Below are positions 8,525 through 19,816 of a stretch of DNA of 64,000 bases, piece by piece. This stretch comes from Annona cherimola (Eukaryota > Streptophyta > Magnoliopsida > Magnoliales > Annonaceae). The notes below the pieces were generated by a model. The model did no database searches. It had not been told where the DNA came from and saw only the letters and a program-made list of their open reading frames with translations. The number at the start of each line of letters is the position of its first letter. Positions within the stretch are counted from its first letter, which is position 1. The stretch is taken from positions 42,449,452 to 42,513,451 of the forward strand of contig CM059972.1 of the NCBI GenBank assembly GCA_030490835.1. The letters run 5' to 3'. The position numbers were made by a program, and so were the translations under genes.

Positions 8525-10137
8525 TGTTGGTCCCGAGTTAATGGCAAAACCCAAGAGGGGAGGGGTGAATTGGATTCTTATAAAATTCTTCGGTAAATTA
8601 AAACTTAACCCCTTGAAAGCTTAAACCCCTTGATTGAAACAAATAGAGAGCAATGAAATAATGAAAGCAATAAAGTAAACAGTAGGCAAGATTTATAGTG
8701 GTTCGGGCAACCTTTCCCTACTCCACTCTTCCAAGCTCACACACCGTTGTAACTTGGGTTCCACTATATATTCCGCGAATACACTTAGAGACTCCGCTCT
8801 CTTCTAGATTCTAGCTCTAGGGGGCATACACAATCAGAGCCTATGCTCTCTTCTAGATTCTAGCTCTAGGGGGCTTATACACTAGATACAAGTAGGTGAT
8901 GAGTTCAACTCCAATCACAACTCTACTTGCAACGTCTTGGTTTGTTACAACAAACTCAAACCAAGACCAATAACAAGGAATAATGAAAATAAGGAAGATC
9001 TACACTTTACAGAGTTGTGTAGGCAAGATTCAGCTTGAGGAAGAATTTGTAGAGGCAACCGGTTGGATATCGTTGAAGCAACTTGCAACTTGAAGCTCGT
9101 TCTTCCTTTGAAAGTGTATAGATCACTCAAATTTAGAGAAAAGAAAATGGGAGCTCTTGTTTGCACTTCTTTTCTCTCTTTAGACAATGTAGTGTATATA
9201 TTCTCGTTTGCTTGAGTGTCTATTTATAGAATGGGGAAGATATGAATGTTAGATAAGTGGTTGGCGCGCAATAAATGTTCCAACGTTCAAAAATTCGAAC
9301 GTCGGTTCCCCAAGGCGCAGGTGGAGTCGACTTCGTTTGCGACTTGGCTTCCCAAGTCGCAACTGGAGTCGACTTCATTTGCGACTTCAGTTCCAAGTCT
9401 GAGATTAGGTCGACTTGGTTTCAGACTTGACCTCAAGTCGATCTTGGAGTCGACTTGGGTTGCGACTTGACTCGTTCTTGTGCCGAAAACAGTTTGGTCT
9501 TTTCCTTTAGCTTGCTTGGCTTCTTTCCTTCAACAATATTTTGTAGACCTTGTGAAGCTTGAAAACTTTGTATTGGTTGATTTTGCCTTTGATTCATTAA
9601 TCTTCATATCTTGAAAATATGCTTGGAGCTTTGCCTTGGACTTGAGAATCTTAAGTTGATCTTGAAAAGGAGCTTGAATCTGTATTTTGGACTTTGAAGA
9701 ACTCAAGTCGAACTTGGGGTCGACTTCGTCTGCAACTTTACCCAAGTCGCACCTGGAGTCGACTTCTTCTGCGACTTCGGAATTTTTGTACCCCAAAATC
9801 AGTTCTGAATTGTTTTTGCCGTCTGAAGTCGATGCTGGAGTCGACTTCGTTTGCGACTTGGCTTCCCAAGTCGCAAGTGGAGTCGACTTGGCCTGTGACT
9901 TCACCTGCTTTTCCTTCCAATTTAAATTTTGCTGTGAGGTTTTATTTCAAGTCGAATATGGAGTTGACTTTGGGATCGACTTCACCCTAAGTCGAAGTCC
10001 AAGTCGACTTTGATATCGACTTGGCTACTTCAGTTCCTTAAATCATTCAACATAGGCATTAGTATTCTCAATATACTCAAATTATCAAAACTCATGCTTT
10101 GGTCAATTTTGTTTTGTTTTAAACATTGTTTCCAACA
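8525..10137 (-). repeat. 3' LTR of copia element 1
   Basis: A 1613-bp LTR bounded by TGTTGG and CCAACA. It contains a duplicated TCTAGATTCTAGCTCTAGGG segment at about 8800-8880, a minus-strand TATA box near 9224, and two clusters of the GTCGAC/CGACTT motif (about 9310-9470 and 9700-10025) in its U3. Confidence 0.93.
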
Positions 10138-10152
10138 ATCTCCCCCTTTTTT
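10138..10152 (-). promoter_or_regulatory. Polypurine tract of copia element 1
   Basis: Plus-strand TCTCCCCCTTTTTT abuts the LTR end, so the minus strand carries the purine tract that primes plus-strand DNA synthesis. Confidence 0.88.
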
Positions 10153-10609
10153 ATGATTGACAAAACTAAATTGAGTTTGTACATTTCAAGATAATCACAT
10201 TCATATAGTTTTCAAAACAGATCATATCTTTCAAACAGAGTATAGTAAATATGAAACATATAGCAAGCATGAAACACATATATGAGCATAAACAATTTTA
10301 TAAATCAATCATTTTTACAGATTACACTGTAAAGCAAAAATGAAACCTAGATACAAACTACCCGACCCAAAATGCTCTATAAACTCTCAAAAACAACTCT
10401 ATTCCTATTCTATCTCCCCCTTTTTATCAATCTTTCAAAAATGGTTCAATCACCAAGGATTTGGTGAATTAAAATTGGGAAATGGGATATGAAGATTGAA
10501 TGGGTTTGATAGGACGAACATGAGCAGAGGAATAGAAGGAAGAAACTAGAGCAGGAATCGGATCTCGATGAACTGATCCTGAATCGAAAGGATTAAGCTC
10601 CGGTATGGG
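10153..10609 (-). other. 3' untranslated spacer of element 1 with a second purine tract
   Basis: No ORF. A second copy of the tract (plus strand TCTCCCCCTTTTTATCAATC at about 10413-10432) lies about 275 bp inside the true polypurine tract. Confidence 0.6.
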
Positions 10610-12052
10610 TCAATTTTTGTGTCGCCCCGATGCAAGATGGTATCTAATGGTACGCATTTCCCGATCGATTCGATCTTGTCGGGAATGCATATCATTAATG
10701 GTAGTAAGAACTTCGGTCACGAGACTGGTCATTCGATCCTCTTGATGACCCATTTCCTCTCGTAGAGCAGATATCTCATCTTTAATGCTCTGTAATGTGA
10801 CCTCTTGAGATGACGGTGGAGAAGCCCGATCAGGTGCAGCAGATCCCTGTGGAGAGTAGGATCCGTGCGTCATAGGAGATACCGGCTCCTCAGGAACGTC
10901 TCGGGGTGGAGCAGATGGTGCCTCAGGAGGCTGCTCCCCCTCAGTCTGTGCATGGCCTTCTTGCTCACGAGCTGGTTCGCCCAACTTTTCTTGTATCCTA
11001 TCATCCCTGAACTGCTCCAAATTTATCTTCATTCGTTGGAGCAATGCCTTATTAATGGCATTTGTGGTTTTAGGGACTTCAAATGGTTCCCCTTCAATAT
11101 CCACCTCGAAGTATTCTAGGATCCTCGTGATCCAAGTCCCGTAGGGTAGAACACCTCTCGGATTGTCCTTTCTGCATGCCAAGGCTTCTAGGAATAATCT
11201 GGGAAGATTGATCTTAACCTTGTTGACCAATTTCCATAGAATCATGGCCTCCTGCGGGTTGAGCTGATTCCTTCCGCCGCTTTTTGGATAGATGCAGTGA
11301 GCAATGAGTAAGCGGAGGACTCTCAGCCGTGGAGAAAGATCCATGTAGTGTAGGAACTTGGTTCCTGCATGATACTTGTTACTCTTGGTTAGCTTATTAT
11401 AGATTTTCTCCATTGTAAGATCTTTGGGTAGTCGTTCTTCTTCAAATGGCACTTCGAGAATTCTTCCTATTCTCTTTATGGCTTCATTCTGATCTGGGTT
11501 ATTCATAGTCCCAAAATACATCTCTGTTCCTTCGACATAAGTTGAAAACTTATTGTCATCCCATAAATAGTAGAACATCCTAGTCAGATCAGGATATACC
11601 CTTTCATCTATCTTCAACAACTGTATCCATCCTTGAAAATCCAATAACTCTTCTATATCGAATTCATAATCGTTGAGAAATTTGAAATCGATAATCTTTG
11701 GAATGAATACCTTTCTCTCGTAGAAGTTCTTATAGAAGCGACTGTGTTGATGCTCTGTTCTGAAGTATGTTGTGGGCATTTTCAGGACTTGCCCTTTTGT
11801 GATCGGGATTCTTCCTGAATTTGAGCTTTGAGGTTGACTTTCTGACCTCGGAGCTCGACCTGACGATTGGGTAGCGGTTTGAAATCTAACCCTTTTACCC
11901 ATTGACGTTGAGGGTTCATCTCTTGCTCGCTTAGCAGGTGTCCTCTGTTTCCTAGGAACTTCCTCCTCTGTATTTGACCTTGAAGGTCTAGGCACAGGTC
12001 TTTGTGTTGGTTTGAACACTGCTAGCTTTGGGAGTCTTAGTTTTGGAGCCAT
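10610..12052 (-). CDS. Intact 480-residue ORF3 in the env-like position of copia element 1
   Basis: An uninterrupted ORF lies between the end of pol and the 3' LTR, on the element's coding strand. The N-terminus (residues 1-95) is basic and Pro/Ser/Arg-rich with a KRARDEPSTSMGKRVRF stretch that could be a nuclear signal. The central part (about 95-345) is folded-looking and includes FYERKVFIPKIIDF, MFYYLWDDNKFSTYVEGTEM and LPYGTWITRILEYF. This resembles the 'putative plant transposon protein' domain found in many plant retroelement ORFs. A Pro/Glu-rich linker follows, then a C-terminal coiled coil (about 425-470, LQSIKDEISALREEMGHQED). I see no signal peptide or membrane segment, so despite its position it does not look like an envelope glycoprotein. 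Its function is unknown. It has no stop, while gag and pol of the same element have several. Element 2 lacks it entirely. Confidence 0.8.
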   Translation of the reverse strand: MAPKLRLPKLAVFKPTQRPVPRPSRSNTEEEVPRKQRTPAKRARDEPSTSMGKRVRFQTATQSSGRAPRSESQPQSSNSGRIPITKGQVLKMPTTYFRTEHQHSRFYKNFYERKVFIPKIIDFKFLNDYEFDIEELLDFQGWIQLLKIDERVYPDLTRMFYYLWDDNKFSTYVEGTEMYFGTMNNPDQNEAIKRIGRILEVPFEEERLPKDLTMEKIYNKLTKSNKYHAGTKFLHYMDLSPRLRVLRLLIAHCIYPKSGGRNQLNPQEAMILWKLVNKVKINLPRLFLEALACRKDNPRGVLPYGTWITRILEYFEVDIEGEPFEVPKTTNAINKALLQRMKINLEQFRDDRIQEKLGEPAREQEGHAQTEGEQPPEAPSAPPRDVPEEPVSPMTHGSYSPQGSAAPDRASPPSSQEVTLQSIKDEISALREEMGHQEDRMTSLVTEVLTTINDMHSRQDRIDREMRTIRYHLASGRHKN

Positions 12053-12584
12053 TGATTTGAATTTAAGAGAAGGAAAGTGACTGAGGCAAATGAGAGAGAG
12101 AGGAAAACAGTGCTGGAGAAATAGAAATAAGGAAAGAGAGAGAACTTGGAGAGAAGCTGAGATTTGAGAGAGAAAATGAGAAAGAGAAAAAGAAGACTGG
12201 GCAGTGTGAGAAGAAGAGAGAATGAGAAGGAGAAACAGAAATGAAAACTGGCCGGAGTTGTGAAAACAAAGAGATGAAGAGACTAATGCTAGATTGGCCG
12301 GAGTTTGGAGAGAAACAGGTATTGCCGGAACGACAGTTGCCGGAGAGAGAGAGAGTTAAAACGGGAGGAGGCTGCCGGACAGAGAGAGATGCACTGTCGG
12401 AGTTTGGAGAGAGAAAGGGAAGGTCTTTGCCGGAGAGAAAGAAGGAGATGAGCTACGGCCGGAAAACAGGAAGAGAGAGAGGGAAATCGCAGAGGAGAGA
12501 CAGAGCTGCCGGGAAGAAATGAGAGGAGAAAGAGAGGGAAGAAAGGAGAAGGGGGAAAAAGAGGAAGACGGACGGTCGCTCGCG
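12053..12584 (-). promoter_or_regulatory. Pyrimidine-rich leader upstream of ORF3
   Basis: On the coding (minus) strand this about 530-bp stretch is strongly CT-rich (GAGAGA on the plus strand) and leads directly into the ORF3 start at 12052. CT-rich leaders are common near plant transcription starts. The open frames in it are low-complexity artefacts. Confidence 0.5.
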
Positions 12585-12735
12585 CGGAGTCGACTTTGCC
12601 CTAGGTGAAGTCGACTTCGACCCTGTGGAGTCGACTTCGCTACAGAAGCGGAGTCGACTTCATTTTCCCAAGTCGACTTCACCAAGTCGACTTCACCAAG
12701 TCGACTTGGCTCCTATGGAGTTGACTTGACTTATG
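12585..12735. repeat. CGACTT/GTCGAC motif array upstream of ORF3
   Basis: Nine or so copies of AGTCGACTT or close variants lie in about 140 bp. The same motif fills the U3 of this element's LTRs. The array sits between the RNase H stop and the CT-rich leader, upstream of ORF3 in its reading direction. Confidence 0.8.
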
Positions 12736-12770
12736 ATTTTTCATATTTTGATTTTTCCTTAAAATTTTCC

Positions 12771-14594
12771 TTAATTTAATTCTATCATCCCCATATCATT
12801 TCTAATTTTATAAAATGAATCCTTAGCTAGAGGTTTGGTAAAGATATCAGCAATTTGGTCTTCTGTTTTCACATATTCTAGACAAATATCATGATTCTCA
12901 ACATGTTCTCTAATAAAGTAGTGTCTTACATCTATGTGCTTAGTTCTTGAATGCAGTACAGGATTCTTAGTCAAACATATTGCACTTGTATTATCACATC
13001 TAATAGGAATATTGAAGTAATCAATGTCATAATCTTTCAATTGTTGTTTCATCCAAAGTAGTTGGGCACAACAACTTCCGGCGGCTATATATTCGGCCTC
13101 CGCAGTAGATAGGGCAACACTGGTTTGTTTCCTTGAGTACTATGAAACCAACATATTTCCAAGAAATTGACAAGTTCCACTGGTACTTTTTCTATCTACT
13201 TTGTAGCCGGCAAAATCCGCATCCGAATAGCCTATTAAATCAAATGTTAACCCCTTTGGATACCATAGTCCAAGATTGGTAGTATTTATTAAATATTTAA
13301 AAATTCTTTTTACAGCCAATAGATGTGATTCTTTAGGGCATGCTTGAAATCTAGAGCACATACAAACACTGAATAAAATATCTGGTCTAGAAGCAGTTAA
13401 ATATAGCAAAGATCCTATCATGCTTCTATAGAGCTTTTGATCGATACATTTACCGTTTTCGTCTGTGTCGATCTTGATCGTAGAACTCATTGGAGTATTT
13501 GCCCCTTTGCCATTTTGCATTCCAAATTTCTTGAGCATTTCTTTGACATATTTGGACTGATTTACAAATATCCCTTCTTTTTGCTGCTTGATTTGTAGCT
13601 CGAGAAAGAAATTCAATTCTCCCATCATGCTCATTTCGAATTCGCTCTGCATGATCTTAGAAAATTCTTGGCATAAAGTTTCGTCAGTAGCTCCAAATAT
13701 TATATCGTCTACATAAATTTGTACAATTAAAATGTTTTTACTTTTATACTTAATGAACAAGGTAATATCAACTTTCCCTCTTTGAAACTCATGATCAATC
13801 AAAAATCTATTCAACCTTTCATACCAAGCTCTTGGAGCTTGTTTTAGTCCATATAATGCTTTGGTCAATTTATAAACATATTTCGATTGATCCTTTTCTT
13901 CAAATCCTGGGGGTTGTTCAACATATACTTCTTCATTCAAGTATCCGTTCATAAATGCACTTTTTACATCCATTTGAAACAATTTGAAATTCATATGAGA
14001 AGAAAATGCTAGTAAAATACGTATGGCTTCTAATCTAGCCACGGGTGCGTATGATTCTTCAAAGTCAATTCCTTCTTCTTGGGAATACCCTTTGGCTACT
14101 AATCTGGCCTTGTTCCTAATTACAAGTCCGCTTTCGTCTAATTTGTTCCTAAACACCTATTTGGTACCAATAATTGTATGATCATTTGGTCTAGGAACTA
14201 AATGCCATACATTGTTCCTTTTAAATTGGTTTAGCTCTTCTTGCATTGCAATGACCCAGTTTTCATCATTGAGAGCTTGTTCAATGGTAGTTGGTTCGAT
14301 CTTTGATACAAAAGCATATTGTCCACAAATGTTTTGCTTTGATCTTCTAGTTTTCACTCCTTCATACACATTTCCAATGACTTGCTCAATTGGATGGGCA
14401 TTTTTGAACTTTAAATCAGTTGGAGGTTTGTAAGAATTATTACCTTCACTTACCTCTTCCTCCATGAGGTTTTCTGGCTTGAGCTCGATTTCCTTTGGTT
14501 GTTCTTTTCCTTTTGTCTCATCTGAATTACTTAGCTCATCCTCCTTTCTAGGAGTTTGGTTAAACTCATCAAAGACAACATGTATGGACTCTTC
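12771..14594 (-). pseudogene. Copia element 1 pol, reverse transcriptase and RNase H
   Basis: Three consecutive open pieces (14594-14160, 14156-13143, about 13139-12774) form one frame broken by TAG at 14157-14159 and TAG at 13140-13142, both at conserved Trp positions (TGG to TAG). Reverse transcriptase shows [48 protein letters not shown] and the catalytic YVDDIIFG. RNase H shows [38 protein letters not shown] and the end [17 protein letters not shown]. The catalytic YVDD and RNase H acidic residues are intact; only the stops break it. Upstream it is cut at 14594 by element 2 and resumes at 21309. Confidence 0.92.
14590..14594. repeat. Target-site duplication of copia element 2, left copy
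   Basis: TCTTC lies before TGTTGGG at 14595 and again after CCAACA at 21304-21308. Removing element 2 and one copy rejoins element 1 pol in the order seen in element 2's own pol near 18390. Confidence 0.95.
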
Positions 14595-16257
14595 TGTTGG
14601 GTCCCGAATAGATGGCAAAACCCAAGAGGGGAGGGGTGAATTGGGTTCTTAAAAATTTCTTTGGTAACTTAAAAACTTAACCCCTTGTAGAATTATTCCC
14701 CTTGAATGAAGAAACTGAATGGAAAGCAAAGTAATAAAGAGAGCAGAAATAAAAGCAAGTAGACAAGGATTTTATAGTGGTTCGGGCAACCTCCCTACTC
14801 CACTCTTCCAAGCTCACACTCCTTGTGACTTGGGTTCCACTATTGTATTCCGCGAATACAACTAGAGCCTCTTGCTCTCTTCTAGATTCTAGCTCTAGGG
14901 GGCATATACAACCAGAGCCTCTTGCTCTCTTCTAGATTCTAGCTCTAGGGGGCATATACAACCAGAGCCTCTTGCTCTCTTCTAGATTCTAGCTCTAAGG
15001 GGCATCAAACACTTAGCAAAAGTAGGTGATGAGTCACACTCCAATCACACACTACTTTGCTACCTCTTGATCTTAGCTACGCAAGCTAAATCAAGTTCAA
15101 CACAAACAAGTAAACAATAAAAGTAAACTACACTTTACAGGTGTGTAGAAACGATTTAGCGCAGGGAAGAACTTGTAGATGATGGCTTTGAAGTTTCTGA
15201 ATGTAGCTCTTGCAACTTGAAGCACAATTCTTCCTCTCTTGATTGGCTTGATCACTTTAATACTCTTGTAGATAGGAGTTATGCTCACTTAATGTTTTCC
15301 AACTACTTCCCTCGTCCACCATGAATGCTATTTATAATTTTGGAGGGAATCCGAACGTTAGAAGGTAGGTGGCGCGCATTTAATGCGCCAACGTTCGAAT
15401 AAATTCCGACCGTTGCGACCCAAGTCGCATGTGGAGTCGACTTCGGATGCGACTTCGCCCAAGTCGCAGATGGAGTCGACTTCGGGTGCGACTTCGCTTC
15501 TCCGTCGCAACTTCAAGTTCCAGTCAGGATCGACTTGGGTTCACGACTTGACCCAAGTCGCAGGTGGAGTCGACTTCGGGTTCGACTTCACCTCAACAGT
15601 TGGCTTCATGAACTTGGAACTTTGAAACTTTTGTTTTGCTTAGTCTTTCTTCCTTCAGTCCTTTTGATTCTGGAATGGCTCCTCATACTTATAGATCTTG
15701 TGAACCTTGAAGAACTTGACCTTGATTCTTCCTGGATTAGCTTGAACCTTGTGAATCTTTGAAGGAATTGAGTCTTGCTTGGAATTTGAAACACTTGAGT
15801 TGATAATGAGCTTGTTTTCTGAAAAATAGCTTCTGCCCGATCGAAGTCGATGTCGGAGTCGACTTCGGCTGTGACTTCACCTCAAGTCGCACGTGGAGTC
15901 GACTTGGGGTGCGACTTCGGCATTCTGCTGTTTCGAATTCAACTCTGGAAGGTTTCGCCGACTAAAGTCGATGGTGAGGTCGACTTCTTTTGCGACTTGG
16001 CTACCCAAGTCGCAGGTGGAGTCGACTTGGCCTGCGACTTCACTTGCTCTTCTCCCTTTTTCAACTCTGGACAGTTTTGCATGTTTGAAGTCGTTCTTGG
16101 AGTCGACTTGGGATACGACTTGGCTTCTATACTTGATTTTCTTCAAATGAATTTTCCTTAAGACATTTCACAAACTTGTTAGTAGCCAAGACTTTCTCAA
16201 ATTGATTTGTTAATCATCAAAACATAGATTTAGCTAGTTTTCCTCATGTTTCCAACA
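14595..16257 (-). repeat. 3' LTR of copia element 2
   Basis: 1663 bp from TGTTGGGTCCCGAATAG to CCAACA. It has three tandem copies of an about 58-bp segment containing CTTCTAGATTCTAGCTCTA (14870-15005), a minus-strand TATA box near 15330, and GTCGAC/CGACTT clusters at about 15420-15600 and 15840-16125. Confidence 0.93.
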
Positions 16258-16500
16258 ATCTCCCCCTTTTTGATGATTGACAAAACCGATTTGAGTGGAT
16301 ACCTTTCATTTAAATAAATATGCTCATATTGCATTATGAAATCATGTAAACATTCAAAGTATTCATTTAAGCATATACATATCCTACTCTTCTCTCCTTA
16401 AATCTCTCTCCCCTTTAATCATAAAGACTTATACTCAAATAACTTATACTCAAATCCTCTTCTTCTCCCCATTCTTAAATCTCTCTCCCCCTTTTTGTCA
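16258..16500 (-). promoter_or_regulatory. Polypurine tract of element 2 and an upstream duplicate
   Basis: Plus-strand ATCTCCCCCTTTTTGATG (16258-16275) abuts the LTR. A second tract, TCTCTCCCCCTTTTTGTCAA, lies at about 16482-16501, roughly 225 bp further in, with other CTCCCC tracts at 16400-16470 and 16540-16570. Confidence 0.8.
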
Positions 16501-16578
16501 ATATATCAAAAAGATTAGAGGGTAAAGAAACAAGTGGGTTTGCTCCCCCTAAATGCGTGCTCCCCCTCAATTTATGCT

Positions 16579-19500
16579 TTAAGTGAGTTCAAGCATTCCC
16601 ATGTCATTTCTAAGCTTATAAAATGCTTCTTTTGCTAGGGGCTTAGTGAATATATCTGCAACTTGATCCTCAGTTCTTACATATACCAAACATATGTCAT
16701 GATTTTCTACATGTTCTCTAATGAAATGATGTCTAAGGTCTATATGTTTGGTCCTAGAATGCAAGACTGGATTCTTGGTTAGACATATGACACTGGTATT
16801 GTCACATTTAATAGGTATATCTTTAAAATCCATGCCATAGTCCCTAAGTTGCTGTTTCATCCAAAATAATTGGGCACAACAGCTCCCGGCGGCAATATAT
16901 TCGGCTTCCGCCGTAGATAGAGCAACACTAGTTTGTTTTCTTGAAAACCATGAAACCAACATGCTTCCAAGAAACTGACATGTTCCACTAGTGTTTTTTC
17001 TATCTACTTTGTAACCAGCAAAATCCGCATCCGAGTAGCCGATTAGATCAAAATTAGAGCCCTTTGGATACCATAGTCCTAAATTGATAGTGTCTACTAG
17101 ATATCTAAAATTTTTTTTCACAGCTACCAAGTGTGATTCTTTTGGGCATGATTGAAATCTAGAGCACATACACACACTAAACAAAATATCTGGCCTAGAA
17201 GCAGTTAGATACAATAAGGAACCTATAATGCTTCTATACACTTTCATATCAGCTAATTTTCCCTTTTCATCTTTGTCCATTTTGATTGTGGAGCTCATGG
17301 GCGTGTTTGCTCCTTTGCTGTTCTCCATGCCAAACTTCTTGAGCATCTCCTTGATGTATTTGGACTGGTTTATGAAGATTCCTTCATTTAGTTGCTTGAT
17401 TTGCAGTCCAAGGAAGAAGTTTAACTCTCCCATCATGCTCATCTCAAACTCTTTCTGCATAAGCTCAGAAAATTCTTGACAAAGAGTTTCATTAGTAGCA
17501 CCAAAAATGATATCATCAACATAAATTTGAATGATCAATATGTCCTTTTCTTTATACTTGATAAACAAAGTGGTGTCTACCTTTCCTTTTTGAAAATCGT
17601 GATCAATCAGAAATTTGCTTAGTCTATCATACCAAGCCCTTGGAGCTTGTTTTAATCCATATAATGCTTTGGTTAGCTTGTATACAAATTTAGATTGATC
17701 TTTTTCCTCAAATCCAGGTGGTTGCTCAACATACACCTCTTCACTTATATAACCATTCAGAAATGCATTTTTGACATCCATTTGAAACAATTTAAAGTTC
17801 ATGTGAGATGCAAAAGCTAGTAAGATGCGAATTGCCTCTAATCTAGCAACCGGGGCATAGGATTCTTCAAAATCTATTCCTTCTTCTTGTGAGTATCCTT
17901 TTGCCACAAGTCTAGCTTTGTTCCTCACTACAAGTCCACTTTCATCTAATTTGTTCCTAAAGACCCACTTGGTGCCAATAACAATACAGTCATTTGGTCT
18001 AGGAACAAGGTGTCAAACTTGATTTCTTTCAAATTGATTTAGCTCTTCTTGCATTGCTATAATCCAGTTTTCATCATCAAGAGCTTGTTCAATATTAGAA
18101 GGTTCAATCTTGGATACAAAAGCATATTGTCCACACACATTTTGCTTTGACCTTCTAGTTTTTACACCTTCATACACATTTCCTATAACTTGCTCAATTG
18201 GATGTGCATGTTTGAATTTTAAATCAGATGGAGGTTTATAGGAATCATCACCTTCACTTACCCTTTCCTCCATGGACTCTTCTTGCTTTTCCACATGCAG
18301 CCTTTCAAGGCCATTTGCTATGTCATCTGCATCACTTGAATCATCCTTTCTTTTAAAGCATGGGTTAGTTTCATCAAAAATAACATGTATGGATTCTTCT
18401 ACAACTTGGTTTCGTTTATTGAAAACTCTATATGCTTTGCTATTTGATGAATAACCAAGGAATATTGCTTCATCACTTTTAGCATCAAGTTTTCCCAAGT
18501 TGGTTTTTCCATTGTTCAGAACATAACATGTGCATCCAAAAGCATGAAAATAAGATATGTTTGGTTTCCTTCCCTTCCATAGCTCATATGGGGTCTTTTT
18601 CAAGATAGCTCTAATGGTAATTCGATTTAAAACATGACAAGCTGTGCTTACAGCTTCACCCCAAAACTTCTTGGATAATTTGCTCTCATTTATCATTGTT
18701 CTAGCCATCTCTTGTATAGTTCTGTTTTTCCTTTCAACTACTCCATTTTGTTGTGGAGTTCTTGGTGCAGAAAATGTGTGATGAATTCCTTTTTCATTAC
18801 ATAATTCTATGAATCATTTGTTTTCAAATTCACCACCATGGTCACTTCTTATAGACATAATAGTACTTTGTTTTTCATTTTCCACCAAGTTTACAAAAGT
18901 TGAAAACATAGAGAAAGCTTCATCTTTGCTAGCTAAGAGAATTATCCATGTGAATCTTGAAAAGTCATCTACAATAACAAATACATATTTCTTTCCACCA
19001 ATGGTTAAAATGTCGGATGGTCCATATAGATCCATGTGTAGCAATTCAAGTGGCCTTGTGGTGAAAATCTCCTTTTTGGTAGAAAAAGACATCTTTGGTT
19101 GTTTAGATAATTGACATGCCTTGCAAATTTTGTCTTTGTCATATCTCAACTTTGGCAAGCCTTCTACCAAATTCTTTTTCCATAGGGTCTTTATGTTTGA
19201 CATATTCACATGTCCAAGTCTTTTATGCCAAACCCATGGATCATTTTCAATGGCCATTAGACATTGACCATCTAGTTCATCAAGTGAAACCAAATATATA
19301 TTTCCATGTCTTTTTCCACTAAACATGATATGCTCACCATCAAATACATTGCATACAGATGATTCAAACACAACCTTATATCCTTTATCACATAATTGGC
19401 TAATGCTCATTAAGTTATGCTTGAGTCCTTCAACAAACAAAACATCCTCCATACATGCATTTGAGCTACTGTAAATATTTCCTTTACCTTTGATTTTACC

Positions 19501-19816
19501 TTTCTCATTATTACCAAAGGCAACCGTTCCGTCGTTGCAAGGCTTAAGTTTGTGAAACAAATTTCTTTCTCCAGTCATGTGCCTTGAACAACCGCTATCC
19601 ATGAACCATACATTATTTGCCTTTGCCTTTAAACAAATCTGAAAAATAAACAAGTAATTCTCATCTTTTTGGTACCCATTTTATGGGTCCATTTGGGTTA
19701 GTAAAATGATTTAATCTTCGTTGCTCTATCTTAGAAAGCTCAAATCTCGTGTTCCTTGGAACCCAAACTAATCTTGCACCATGGTCATATAATTTCTTGA
19801 AGTTACATTTATAGGC
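16579..19816 (-). pseudogene. Copia element 2 pol (protease to RNase H)
   Basis: Protease-integrase piece 19653-18814: aspartic protease motif WFMDSGCSRHMTG, the HHCC zinc finger (HKRLGHVN...CKACQLSKQ), first catalytic Asp in LLHMDLYGP and second in RSDHGGEF, then TGA 18814-18816 at a position that is Arg in element 1 (CGA to TGA). The frame resumes with the third acidic residue in NGVVERKNRTIQEMAR and 18708-18016 (FWGEAVSTACHVLN, HAFGCTCYV), then TGA 18013-18015 at a Trp position. RT-RNase H is open from about 18012 to 16579 (450 residues) with [29 protein letters not shown] and CDNTSVI. Pol is therefore nearly complete, broken by two stops. Upstream it is truncated at about 19816, within the gag-protease junction. 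Confidence 0.92.

Noticed and set aside
8525..10137. Paired TCTAGATTCTAGCTCTAGGG segments as insertion scars
   Set aside because: They recur in every LTR of the family in two or three copies and are part of the LTR itself.
15383..16161. Repeated short ORFs reading ESTS-AT or GVDF-CDF
   Set aside because: They are frames through the GTCGAC/CGACTT arrays in LTRs, repeated in every copy (9246-10013, 20428-21207, 25221-26003).
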